A DNA stretch of 64,000 bases from contig CM049308.1 in the NCBI GenBank assembly GCA_026874595.1, positions 46,259,327 to 46,323,326 of the forward strand. Direction: 5' to 3'. The position numbers were made by a program, and so were the translations under genes. This DNA comes from Sipunculus nudus (lineage: Eukaryota > Annelida > Sipuncula > Golfingiida > Sipunculidae). Every line of letters starts with the position of its first letter. The stretch's first letter is position 1. Below, one piece after another: positions 24,269-35,998 of the stretch. The notes beneath the pieces were generated by a model that saw nothing but the letters and a program-made list of their open reading frames with translations, had not been told where the DNA came from and ran no database searches.

Positions 24269-25689
24269 TTGCTTGCCGGAAATCTTCGATTTCGGCAAGC
24301 ATGTTCGTCAGTTGCGTATGTCTGTTTGTCTCTTTGTCTGTTTGTTTGTTTGTTTGTTTGTTTGTTTGTCACGACTCTCCAGGCCACACTTTTGCATCAA
24401 TCAACTTGAAACTTACAGGCTTGATTGACAAACCGATTTCTAGGTGCCCTATTATTTTTGGTCAACATTGCTCCAAGGTCAAGGGTCAAGGTCACGACAG
24501 GTATGGTTAACGGTTTTTGCACTATAACTTCGCCATAAATAGGCTTATCCACTTCTGCAATAGCTCATTTTTTTCGTCATCACCTGGCCTTTCTTTTGAT
24601 ATGTAGCTTACTTAAATTTGCCGTTACCATGGTTACATTTTTTGGGCAAAAATCATGGAAATTGGAAATAACACGACCATTTTTTTGTAACTTTGTCAGT
24701 TTTTAAGCTAGGCAGATCTAGTTTCCGGCATTTTGTTCCACATGACCAGCTTGACACGACAGAATTGAAAGTCACGCCAAATCTCGCGCCATATCTCGTC
24801 AAACGAGAAAAAACGAGACTTCGCGGAAATGCTCATAACTCGGCGACTTTTACAGCTAGACAGGTCTGGTTTTCGGCATTTCGTTCAACCAAACAAGCTT
24901 GACACGACAGAGCTGCAAGACAGGCCAAATCTCGCACCGTATCTCGTCAAACGAGAAAACACGGGATTTCACGGAAATGCTTATAACTCGGCCAGTTTTA
25001 CAGCTAGGCACGTCTGGTTTTCGGCATTTAGTTCCACTAGACCAGCTTGACACGACAGATATGCAAGTGCCGTTACCATGGTTACATTTTATGGGCAAAA
25101 ATCATGGAAATTGGAAATAACACGACCATTTTTTGTAACTTTGTCAATTTTTAAGCTACAGACGTCTGGTTTTGGTCATTATGTACCTTATAGGCAGCTT
25201 GACATAATAAAACTGAAAGTCTCGCCAAATCTCGCACCATTTCTCGTCAAACGAGAGTCTTCGAGATTTCATTAAATATGACCTACAGGTTGCATTTTTT
25301 GAACAATGGCTTTGAAATTGATATATTTTGTGTTATTTATAAATATCTCGAAATCAGTTTTTCATTTTTTGGAAATAGCCACCAGGGGGCGTGGTACCTG
25401 AAACACTGTAACATATCATTTTTCTGCAATATCTAAAATAATTTTAAACATGGCACAATTTTTATCGTTGTATCTTAAACTAGGAACATTGGCTTATTCC
25501 TCCGCACATGTAGCTTTGTGCTGCCGTTACCATGGTTACCAAATTTGTGGGTTAAACTTGACGATCTGAAAATATGCAGTTTTTGGCTTCTATCTCGGTT
25601 AATATTTATGTTTCAAGTGTCTAGTTTTTTTGCATAAGGCTGCTTCCCCTTGGTTCTAAGTCATTCGATTGCAAGTCTCGTCAAATTTC

Positions 25690-26690
25690 GCTCGGTTTAT
25701 CGTCAAACGAGAAAAAACGAGATTTCACGGAAATGCTTATAACTCGGCGACTTTTACAGCTACACAGGTCTAGTTTTCGGCATTTCATAACATATGACCA
25801 GCTTGACACGACAGAAGAGAAATCAGGCCAAATCTCGCACCATATCTCGTCAAGCGAGAAAAAAACGAGATATCATGGAAATGCTTATAACTAGGCGACT
25901 TTTACAGCTACTCAGGTCTAGTTTTTGGCATTTAGTAACATTTGGCCAACTTGACATAGTAAAACTGCGATACTTGGCGAAATCTCGCACTATATCTGGT
26001 CAAATGTGGAAAAACGAGATTTCACAGAAATGCATATAAGTCGGCGACTTTCACGGCTAGACAGGTCTTGTTTTTGGCATTCATTAACATTTGGACGGCT
26101 TGACATGACAAACCTGCAAGACTGGCCAAATCTCGCACCATATCTCGTCAAACGATAAAAAAGGAGATTTCACAGACATGCTAATAACTCGGCAACTTTT
26201 ACAGCTAGACAGATGTAGTTTTCGCCATTTCATAACATTTAGAGAGTTTGATATGACAAATCTACAAGACTGGCCAAATCCTGCACCATATCTCGTCAAA
26301 CGAGAAAACACGAGAGTACACGGAAATGCTTATAACTCGGCGACTTTTACAGCTAGACGGATCTAGTTTTCGCCATTTCGTAACGTTTGGCCGTCTTGAC
26401 ATAATAAAACTGCTCGTCTTGCCAAATCTCGTACTATATCTCGTCAAGCGAGAAAAAAACATGATTTCATTTAAATGCTGATAACACGGCGACTTTTGCA
26501 GCTAGACAGGTCTAGTTTCCGGCATTTTGTAATATTTGACAAACCTGACATGACAAAACTGGAAATCTCGCCAAAGCTCACACCGTTTCCCGTCAAACGA
26601 GAAAACACGAGATTTCATGCAAATGCTTATAACTCAGCGGGTTTTAAAGCTAGACAGGTCTAGTTTTCGGCATTTCATATCATTTGGCCA
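25690..26690 (+). repeat. Divergent 148-bp repeat tract in unit C
   Basis: About seven monomers retain ATGCTTATAACTCGGCGAC and the TCTCGTCAAACGAGA palindrome, with degenerate versions (TCTCGTCAAGCGAGA). Target-side motifs differ, with CATTTGGCCAGCTTGACAT replacing the CACATGACC type. Confidence 0.75.
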
Positions 26691-26936
26691 GCTTGACATG
26701 ACAAACCTGAAAACGTCTCACTGCTTCCTGTCAAACGAGATTAACGGGATTTCATGAAAAAATTTTGAACTTGGTCCCTTTTACACTAGAAAGATATGCA
26801 GCTGTTAAAGGTCAGCATGCATAAATAAACATATTATCCGTTTCTGCTGCCCCCACAATGTTGCTCATTCATATGACTGTTTCTACATGCACTCTCTGTC
26901 TATCTGTCTGTATCATTTCCATTTCCGGCAAGCGCG

Positions 26937-26954
26937 TGACCTCTGGTCATCTTG
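26937..26954 (+). other. Element 3' terminus: stem-loop plus TCTTG
   Basis: TGACC-TCT-GGTCA then TCTTG, followed by two hairpin/microsatellite repeats starting near 26,955 and 27,031. Confidence 0.55.
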
Positions 26955-29287
26955 TTGCTTGCCGGAAATCTTCGATTTCGGCAAGCATGTTCGTCAGTTG
27001 CGTATGTCTGTTTGTCTCTTTGTCTGTTTGTTGCTTGCCGGAAATCTTCGATTTCGGCAAGCATGTTCGTCAGTTGCGTATGTCTGTTTGTCTCTTTGTC
27101 TGTTTGTTTGTTTGTTTGTTTGTTTGTTTGATTGTTTGTTTGTTTGTTTGTTTGTTTGTCACGACTCTCCAGGTCACACTTTTGCATCAATCAACTTGAA
27201 ACTTACAGGCTTGATTGACAAACCGATTTCTAGGTGCCCTATTGTTTTTGGTCAACATTGCTCCAAGGTCAAGGGTCAAGGTCACGACAGGTGTGGTTAA
27301 CGGTTTTTGCACTATAACTTCGCCATTAATAGGCGTATCCACTTCTGCAATAGCTCATTTTTTTCGTCATCACCTGGCCTTTCTTTTGACATGTAGCTTA
27401 CTTAAATTTGCCGTTACCATGGTTACATTTTTTCGGCAAAAATCATGGAAATTGGAAATAACACGACCATTTTTTGTAACTTTGTCAGTTTTTAAGCTAG
27501 GCAGATCTAGTTTTCGGCATTTTGTTCCACATGACCAGCTTGATACGACAGAACTGAAAGTCACGCCAAATCTCGCGCCATATCTCGTCAAACGAGAAAA
27601 AACGAGACTTCGCGGAAATGCTTATAACTCGGCGACTTTTACAGCTAGACAGGTCTGGTTTTCGGCATTTCGTTCCACCAAACAAGCTTGACACGACAGA
27701 GTTGCAAGACAGGCCAAATCTCGCACCGTATCTCGTCAAACGAGAAAACACGAGATTTCACGGAAATGCTTATAACTGGGCCAGTTTTACAGCTAGACAC
27801 GTCTGGTTTTCGGCATTTAGTTCCACTAGACCAGCTTGACACGACAGATATGCAAGTGCCGTTACCATGGTTACATTTTTTGGGCAAAAATCATGGAAAT
27901 TGGAAATAACACGACCATTTTTTGTAACTTTGTCTGTTTTTAAGCTAGGCAGATCTAGTTTTCGGCATTTTGTTCCACATGACCAGCTTGACACGACAGA
28001 ACTGAAAGTCACGCCAAATCTCGCGCCATATCTCGTCAAACGAGAAAAAACGAGACTTCGCGGAAATGCTTATAACTCGGCGACTTTTACAGCTAAACAG
28101 GTCTGGTTTTCGGCATTTTCGTTCCACCAAACAAGCTTGACACGACAGAGCTGCAAGACAGGCCAAATCTCGCACCGTATCTCGTCAAACGAGAAAACAC
28201 GAAATTTCACGGAAATGCTTATAACTCGGCCAGTTTTACAGCTAGACAGGTCTGGTTTCCGGCATTTCCTTCCACATGACCAGCTTGACACGATAGATGT
28301 GCAAGTCAGGCCAAATCTCGCACCCTATCTCGTCAAACGAGAAAACACGAGATTTCACGGAAATGCTTATAACTCGGCGAGTTTTACAGCTAGACAGGTC
28401 TAGTTTTCGGCATTCATTAACATTTGGACGGCTTGACATGACAAACCTGCAAGACTGGCCAAATCTCGCACCATATCTCGTCAAACGATAAAAAAGGAGA
28501 TTTTACAGAAATGCTAATAACTCGGCGACTTTTACAGCTAGACAGATGTAGTTTTCGCCATTTCATAACATTTAGAGAGTTTGATATGACAAATCTACAA
28601 GACTGGCCAAATCCTACACCATATCTCGTCAAACGAGAAAACACGAGAGTACACGGAAATGCTTATAACTCGGCGACTTTTACAGCTAGACGGATCTAGT
28701 TTTCGCCATTTCGTAACGTTTGGCCGTCTTGACATAATAAAACTGCTCGTCTCGCCAAATCTCGTACTATATCTCGTCAAGCGAGAAAAAAACATGATTT
28801 CACGTAAATGCTGATAAGACGGCGACTTTTGCAGTTAGACAGGTCTAGTTTCCGGCATTTTGTAATATTTGACAAACCTGACATGACAAAACTGGAAATC
28901 TCGCCAAAGCTCGCACCATTTCCCGTCAAACGAGAAAACACGAGATTTCATGCAAATGCTAATAACTCAGCGGCTTTTATAGCTAGACAGGTCTAGTTTT
29001 CGGCATTTCATATCATTTGGCCAGCTTGACATGACAAACCTGAAAACGTCTCACTGCTTCTTGTCAAACGAGATTAACGGGATTTCATGAAAAAATTTTG
29101 AACTTGGTCCCTTTTACACTAGAAAGATATGCAGCTGTTAAAGGTCAGCATGCATAAATAAACATATTATCCGTTTCTGCTGCCCCCACAATGTTGCTCA
29201 TTCATATGACTGTTTCTACATGCACTCTCTGTCTATCTGTCTGTATCATTTCCATTTCCGGCAAGCGCGTGACCTCTGGTCATCTTG
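26955..29287 (+). repeat. Unit D of the chain (2.33 kb)
   Basis: Two array-type hairpin repeats and a long (TTTG)n open the unit. The shared TCACGACTCTCC module, a 148-bp tract at 27,470-29,010 mixing unit A-like and unit C-like monomers, and the common tail follow. Non-coding. Confidence 0.75.
29270..29287 (+). other. Element 3' terminus: stem-loop plus TCTTG
   Basis: TGACC-TCT-GGTCA then TCTTG, followed by (TTTG)n. Confidence 0.55.
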
Positions 29288-29868
29288 TTTGTTTGTTTGT
29301 TTGTTTGTCATGACTCTCCAGGTCACACTTTTGCATCAATCAACTTGAAACTTACAGGCTTGATTGACAAACCGATTTCTAGGTGCCCTATTGTTTTTGG
29401 TCAACATTGCTCCAAGGTCAAGGGTCAAGGTCACGACAGGTATGGTTAAGGGTTTTTGCACTATAACTTCGCCATAAGTAGGCTTATCCACTTCTGCAAT
29501 AGCTCATTTTTTTCGTCATCACCTGGCCTTTCTTTTGACATGTAGCTTACTTAAATTTGCCGTTACCATGGTTACATTTTTTGGGCAAAAATCATGGAAA
29601 TTGGAAATATCACGACCATTTTTTGTAACTTTGTCAGTTTTTAAGCTAGAGAGGTCTAGTTTTTTGCATCAGGTAGCATTTAACAAGTACTGCAAGATTT
29701 TATTAAAAGTCTCGCGATATCTCGTATAATATCTCGTCAAACGAGATATTTCGAGATTTCAGTAATCTTGCCCTGGAGGTCACAGTTTTGCAGGAATCTT
29801 TTTGAAACTGACATATCGTAAGTTCTGCACTATTATCTCGAAACCATTTTTCCATTTTTTGAATGCAG

Positions 29869-29884
29869 CCGCTAGGTGGCGCTG
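29869..29884 (+). promoter_or_regulatory. CTCF-like CCGCTAGGTGGCGCTG
   Basis: Close to the consensus CTCF core (CC, then AG, then GTGGCGCTG). Related blocks stand at 30,201, 30,532, 32,826, 33,447 and 33,779. No binding evidence. Confidence 0.3.
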
Positions 29885-31016
29885 TATGCAAACCGACCCC
29901 AACATATCATGTTTTGGCCATATCTCCAAAACTGTGAGCCTCAATTACATAAACTATAGCTTATTTTCTTCCTCTGAGTCTTTTCTAAATCCTGGTGGAG
30001 TCATTTTGACTCAATCTTGAGTCACTTTGTCAGTGTGTCCGTCTGTTTCTCAGTTTTCATCAAATTCGCCTGCTTACCGGTTCTGGCGTCTCACATATAG
30101 CATTCTACAGGTCACAGTTTTGAAAGAATCCTTTTAAAACTATTACATCTTATGTCTTACACTAATATCCCGAAACTGATTTTTCATTTTCCAGAATTGG
30201 CCGCTAGGGGGCGGTGCACTCAAACTTGCACAACATATCATTTTTTGGCCATATCTCCAAAACTATAAACCTCATTTACATAAACTATAACTTATTTTCT
30301 TCTTTTCGGTCTTTCCAAAAACCTAGTGTATTCATTTGGTCTCAATCTTGAGTCACTTTGTCTGTGTGTCCGTCTGTTTCTCAGTTGTCCTCAAATTCGC
30401 TTGCTTGCCGGGTCTTGCGTCTCACATATAGCATTCTACAGGCCACAGTTTTGAAAGAATCCTTTTAAAACTATTACATCTTATGTCTTACACTAATATC
30501 TCGAAACGGATTTTTCATTTTCCAGAATTGGCCGCTAGGGGGCGGTGAACTCAAACTTGCACAACATATCGTTTTATGGCCATATCTCCAAAACTATTAA
30601 CCTCATTTACATAAACTATAGCTTATTATTTTCCTCTGAGGTTTCTTCATAACATGATTAAGTCATCTGTTCTCAATCTTGGGTCAGTTTGTCAGTATGT
30701 TTGTCTGTTTGTCAGTTGTCCTCAATTTCGCCTGCTTCCTGGTTCTTGCGTCTCACATGTTGCATTCTACTGGCCACAGTTTTGCAGGAATCATTTTGTA
30801 AATTACACTTGTCATATATCGTGATGATATCTGGAAGTCCTATGTTTATTCAAATAAGTCAGCGGTCAAGGTCAAGGTGATCAAAATATATCAAAATCTT
30901 ATTTACTTTAGAACTTTGTTAATATTGGTTCTTTCTTCACAAACTATGGATTATTTTCTTTCACTTTGACACTGCTCGTTCAACTGACTAACTTTACATC
31001 ATTTCCGGCAAGCGCG

Positions 31017-31034
31017 TGACCTCAGGTCATCTAG
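31017..31034 (+). other. Element 3' terminus: stem-loop plus TCTAG
   Basis: TGACC-TCA-GGTCA then TCTAG, followed by TTTG and a hairpin repeat. It combines the TGACC stem with the CTAG end. Confidence 0.55.
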
Positions 31035-31403
31035 TTTGTTGCTTGCCGGAAATCTTCGATTTTCGCAAGTATGTTGATCACCCGCGTATGTTTGTTTGTT
31101 TGTTTGTTTGTTTGTCTGTCTGTCTGTCTGTCTGTTTGTTTGGCTGTATGTACACGCTCTACAGGCCACAGTTTTTAAGCAATCGCTCTGAAACTTATGC
31201 ATTAAGTGTAAGATTGGTTCTCCTCGGAGCCTATTGTTTTTGGTCATGATCGGTCAAAGGTCAAGGTCAGGGTCACCAAAAAACCTAAAATTTTTACTTT
31301 CTTCATATCTTTGTCAATAATAATCGTATCCGCATAATCTGTAGCTCATTTTATTCCTCACTATGTTAGCTTTCCAAGTGCTGGCAAATTTTTCCGGTCA
31401 ATG

Positions 31404-31417
31404 GTTACCATGGTAAC
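31404..31417 (+). promoter_or_regulatory. Perfect palindromic X-box GTTACCATGGTAAC
   Basis: A 14-bp perfect palindrome matching the RFX/DAF-19 X-box consensus. Identical sites stand at 32,686 and 36,300 in paralogous segments. Confidence 0.35.
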
Positions 31418-32685
31418 GTATTTTTGGGGGAAATTCAGAAAATTCGAAAATTTCCCTCCAAATTTCTCATTATTCAAGTTAAAGAGGTCTAGTTTTTTGC
31501 AATGCATAGCATTTAATATGCTCTGTGCGAAATTAATGTAAGTCTCGCAAAATCTCGTGCCATTTGTCGTCAAATGAGACTTTTCGATATTTCATTAAAT
31601 ACGATTTACAGGTGGCAGTTTTACAGCTAAGGTTCTGAAAGTGACATATTTTCTGTTGTTCTGTATTATCTCGAACTTGTTTTTTCATTTTTCGGAAATA
31701 GCCACCAGGGGGCGTGGTACTGGAAACACTACAACTTATCATTTTTCCGCAATATCTAAAAAAATATTAAGCATAGAACAATTTTTTTTGTCGCATCTAA
31801 AATTAGGATCATTGCCTTATTCCTTCGGACATTTAGCCTTGTGCTGCCGTTACCATGGTTACCAAATTTTGGGGTAAAACTTGACAATCTGAAATACGGA
31901 GTGTTCCTGCTTCTGTCTCTGTCAATATTTGCGATAGAACGCTCTGGTTTTTGGCGTTAGATAGCATTAGTTTACTTCTTAGTCATTCAATAGAAAGGCT
32001 CGTCATATCTCGCACCGTTTCTCGTGAAACGAGAACACGAGACCATTCAAAGGAATGCCTATAATTCTGTCGTTTTTTACGCTACAGACACATGGTTTTC
32101 AGCGTTGGGTAGCGCCTGACACTCGCAGTCACATTCAGGGGTCATATTGTAAGTCTCGTCAAATCTCGCGCCGTTTTTCGCCAAACCACGAAGACCCGCG
32201 CAATTGCCGCAAGTGGCGACAGGGTCCTTACGGTGGGCGGCCGGCGTGTGCAGCGGTGCGTGACGGCCTCTCCGGGCCCTGTCTATGATCATACATGTTG
32301 GAGGCACAGTCCATACTTTATTGCTTGCCGGAAATCTTCGATTTTCGCAAGTATGTTGATCACCCGCGTATGTTTGTTTGTTTGTTTGTTTGTTTGTCTG
32401 TCTGTCTGTCTGTCTGTTTGTTTGTCTGTATGTACACGCTCTACAGGCCACAGTTTTTAAGCAATCGCTCTGAAACTTATGCATTAAGTGTAAGATTGGT
32501 TCTCCTCGGAGCCAATTGTTTTTTGTCATGATCGGTCAAAGGTCAAGGTCAGGGTCACCAAAAAACCTAAAATTTTTACTTTCTTCATATCTTTGTCAAT
32601 AATAATCGTATCCGCATAATCTGTAGCTCATTTTATTCCTCACTATGTTAGCTTTCCAAGTGCTGGCAAATTTTTCCGGTCAATG

Positions 32686-32699
32686 GTTACCATGGTAAC
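32686..32699 (+). promoter_or_regulatory. Perfect palindromic X-box GTTACCATGGTAAC
   Basis: Second perfect copy, in the 1.28-kb tandem relative. Confidence 0.35.
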
Positions 32700-34043
32700 G
32701 TAATTTTGGGGAGAAATCATGGAATTTCGTGATATTTTTCAAATTTGCAGCAATTTTACTGATTCTGAGATATTTTATGTAACATAAGAATATCTCGAAA
32801 CGGGTTTTTCAGATTTTGGAAATGGCCGCCAGGGGGCGTTGCAGATGAAAAAACATGAAAATTTCTTTTGGTGCTATACCTCCAGAACTATTAAACATTG
32901 GGCCATTTCCATCACAGCACCTTAAACTAGGGTCCATGGGCTTATTTTTGCGCATAGGTGCCAAAGTGCGCTATTGCCAGATTTCTCTATTTTTGGGGTA
33001 AAACCTTTGAATTTTGAAAATATGCAGTTTTCAGCTTCTAACTCTGTCAGTTTTTATGCTAGAGAGGTCAAAATTTTTGCATCTTGTAGCCCTTGGTGAG
33101 TTCTCGGTGATCCAACCAAAAATCTTGCAAAATCTCGCACCGTTTCTCGTCGAATGAGGCCACAGATATGCAGGCATCCTTTTGAAACTGATACATACCA
33201 CGAAGACACGTGCAATTGCCGCAAGTGGCGACAGGGTCCTTACGGTGGGCAGGCGGCGTGTGCAGCGTTGCGTGTCGGCCTTTCCGGGCCCTATCTATTA
33301 TCAGGCACAGTCCAGACTTTATTACTTGTATTACTTGCCGGAAACCTTCGATTTTCGAAAGCATGTTGGTCACCCGTGTATGTTTGTTCCTTCATCTTAT
33401 GTATTATACTAATATCTCAAAAATTTTTTTCATTTTCCCGATATGGCCGCTAGGGGGCGCTGCACTTGACCCTTCCAAAAAAATCAGTTTTTGAACATAT
33501 TTCCGTAAGAGTAAACCTATATTACACAAACTATAGCTTATTTTCTTTCTCTTGGTCTTCTTCAAAACATTGTCAAGTCACCTGGTGTCCATCTAGTGTC
33601 ACTTTGTCAGTATGTCTGTCTGTTTGTCATTTATCCTTATATTCGCCTGCTTGCTAGTTTTTGCACTTTAGATATAGCAATCAACAAGTCAGATATGTGG
33701 ACGAATCCTTTTGAAACTATTACATCTTATGTCATACACTAATATCACGAAACGCATTTGTCGTCTTCAGGATATGTCCACTAGAGGGCGCTGCAGCCGA
33801 ACATATCCAGTATATCATTATTTGGCCATATCTCCAAAATTATAAGCCTCAATTACATAAACTATAGCTTATTTTCTTCCTCTGAGTCTTCTCCATAACC
33901 TGATTAAGTCATCTTGTCTCCATCTTGTGTCCCTTTGTAAGTTTGTCTGTTTGTTTGTCAGTTGTCCTCAAATTCGCCGGCTTTTTGGTTCTTGAGTCTC
34001 ACTGATAGCATTCTACAGGCCACCGTTTTGAAAGGATCATTTT

Positions 34044-35280
34044 TAGCTCAGCTGACTTTCAGTCATGCTGGGCTATAGCGATGGGTCTTTGTCCGTCGTC
34101 CTTCCATCTGTCCATCCTGCTGACCGGCCGTCCGTCTGTTAGCAGGGCACAAATCGTAACTGTACGGGCTAGGGTCATGAACCCTATGTAGTCTTAGAGG
34201 TTCTAAAATGATCTCCTTGCAAACCTGAAATTAGGTCACTGACCTATATTTTCGAAGTTACAGGGTGTGTATGCACCCCCCAGAAATAATTCTTTTAGCT
34301 AAAATTTTCATCCAAAAACTTCCATCTTTCACATACAGCTCATCTACCAACAGGGGAAGAACCATAATTATTTTGAAGTCAACAGGTCAAAGGTCAAGGT
34401 CACAGGAGTCCCTTTATTTAATGCCTGTGGATGCATTTTAAGCCAAATCTTTCATCCCAATTCTTTGAATTTTTACATATATTTCACCCTCTAAGAGGGA
34501 GAAGAATCCTATAGATTTTTAGGTCACAAGATCAAAGATCAGGGTCACAGGATCCAATTTTTTTAAAAGGTTGTGGAAACATTTCAAGCTAGACATTTCA
34601 TTCCAAACTTCCCAGCACTGATATCGCTTCTCTGCCAACAGGGGAACAGACCTGTTGAATTTGAGGTCAAAGGTGAAGTTCACTGCACCCACTTTTTGTG
34701 TGGAGTCATTTTCAGGAAACTTTTCAATCTATACCTTCCATTTGTCATATATGGCTGACCTACCAATAGGGGAAGAAGCCTATCGATGTCGAGTTCAAAA
34801 GGTCAAAGGTCAAGGACACATTACTTAATTATTCTAAATGGTTGTGAACATTTTGCAAGTGAAACTGTTCAACCCAAACCTTCAGTCTTTCACATATGCC
34901 ATATCTATGCATCACTCAATTTGGTTCAAACTTCATATTTATAAGCACCCGTTTCTCAATAATTCTTGCATGGATTTCCTTGATTTTTGCTATATATTTT
35001 GATCTTATATTTGCCCTTTTTGTTGTTTCTTTTGAGACTGACAGGTATCAAGCAAGCTATGGGAATAGTTACCGATAGCTTAACAATCATTCATTTTTCC
35101 TAAGACCATCAAGTCACTGTGTTTTAACCAGACATAGGTGATGTATATTTCTGTTGTCGTAGAAAATTTCAAAATATTGGCAAATTGGTTCTTCAAAATG
35201 TGACTGGAAGTTGTGAATCTCAGCCCATGATGTGGCAGGTCATGCTTGGCAGCTGAGCGTCATGACCCATGGGTCACTTG
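34044..35280 (+). mobile_element. AGCTCAG-type non-autonomous element (Helentron-like), copy 2
   Basis: Head TTAGCTCAGCTGACTTTCAG. The tail stem-loop TGACCCATGGGTCA (35,263-35,276) is a perfect palindrome followed by CTTG and TTT. It has the same T-T insertion point as copy 1 and better-preserved 3' structure. DR1-like AGGTCA clusters lie near 34,386 and 34,800. No ORF. Confidence 0.6.
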
Positions 35281-35980
35281 TTTAACTATTACATCTTACA
35301 TCTTACAGTAATATCTCGAAACAGATTATTCATTTTCTGGATATTGCCAATAGGGGGCGTTGCACTCGCCTCTCCCCTATATATATTTCTTTGCCATATC
35401 TACAAAACTATAAACTTCAATTACAAACACTATGACTTATTGTCTTCCTTTGAATCTTCTCCATAATCTGAGTTAGTCATCTGGTCTTATTCTTGTGTCA
35501 CTTTTTCAGTATGTCTGTTTGTTTGTCAGTGATCCTCATTTTCGCCTGATTGCTGGATCTTGCGTCTTACAGTTAGCAATCTTCAGGCCACAGTTTTGAA
35601 GGAATCCTTTTGGAATTGGAACATCTCTTACAATAATATATACATTTTGGAACATTTCTTACAATAATATCTCAAAAGAAATTTTTTAATTTTTGGGATA
35701 TGGCCGCTAGGGGATGCTGCGGTAGAGCCTCCACACCATATCATTTTTTGGCCATATCTCCGACATTATAAACTCTACCTTCACTAGTAGTCTGTTTTCT
35801 CAGGTGTGTCAGTATATTTGTCTGTTTTGAGCTATGTCTGATTTCATGTTCTTTTGTGTGATATATGTCGTTCAACAGGCCAAACGTTCCAGCAATCGCT
35901 TTAAAAGTCATTCAATTGATAGAAAACCGTCAGTTTGTCCTGTTTCTCCATTTGTCTGTCATTTAAGTCCGGCAAGCTCT

Positions 35981-35998
35981 CGACCTATGGTCGTCTAG
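35981..35998 (+). other. Element 3' terminus: stem-loop plus TCTAG
   Basis: CGACC-TAT-GGTCG then TCTAG, followed by a long GTCTGTTT microsatellite. Confidence 0.55.

Larger units (their letters stand above)
24269..26954 (+). repeat. Unit C of the chain (2.69 kb), chimeric
   Basis: It begins with one hairpin/microsatellite repeat of the array type and has a short 148-bp tract (24,690-25,070). It then switches to about 600 bp of 1,426-unit sequence, including GTTACCATGGTTAC and CCACCAGGGGGCG at 25,379-25,391. A second, more divergent 148-bp tract follows to about 26,690, then the common tail. It documents direct recombination between the two families. Confidence 0.75.
29288..31034 (+). repeat. 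Unit E of the chain (1.75 kb), different interior
   Basis: It opens like A-D (TCACGACTCTCC, written TCATGACTCTCC here, and the AGGTCA cluster). From about 29,800 it carries three ~340-bp repeats of the 17.3-kb type, with CTAGG(T/G)GGCG blocks at 29,871, 30,203 and 30,534. It ends in the 31,017-31,034 stem-loop. Its uninterrupted GAATCCTTTTAAAACTATT segments serve as empty sites for the AGCTCAG insertions. Confidence 0.75.
31035..33340 (+). repeat. Two diverged ~1.28-kb relatives of the 1,426-bp unit
   Basis: Hairpin/microsatellite starts at 31,039 and 32,321, both followed by TACACGCTCTACAGGCCACAG and GGTTCTCCTCGGAGCC, are 1,282 bp apart. The first copy has the CCACCAGGGGGCG block at 31,702 and the GC-rich segment near 32,230. 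The second has CCGCCAGGGGGCG at 32,826 and merges into the 17.3-kb-type block. Both carry a perfect GTTACCATGGTAAC. Non-coding. Confidence 0.75.
33341..35998 (+). repeat. Segmental duplicate of 17,331-20,003
   Basis: Same order of parts: truncated hairpin repeat, CACCCGTGTATGTTTGTTCC junction, ~350-bp repeats, AGCTCAG element, ~350-bp repeats, and the CGACC-TAT-GGTCG terminus. The copies differ by scattered substitutions and small indels; for example the ~75-bp TCGCCTCTCTT-like stretch near 19,750 is shortened near 35,780. Both share the same element insertion, so the insertion predates the duplication. Confidence 0.8.

Noticed and set aside
20340-29010. CRISPR-like regular repeats
   Set aside because: Monomers are contiguous 148-bp tandem copies with no unique spacers, in a eukaryotic repeat setting with no cas genes.
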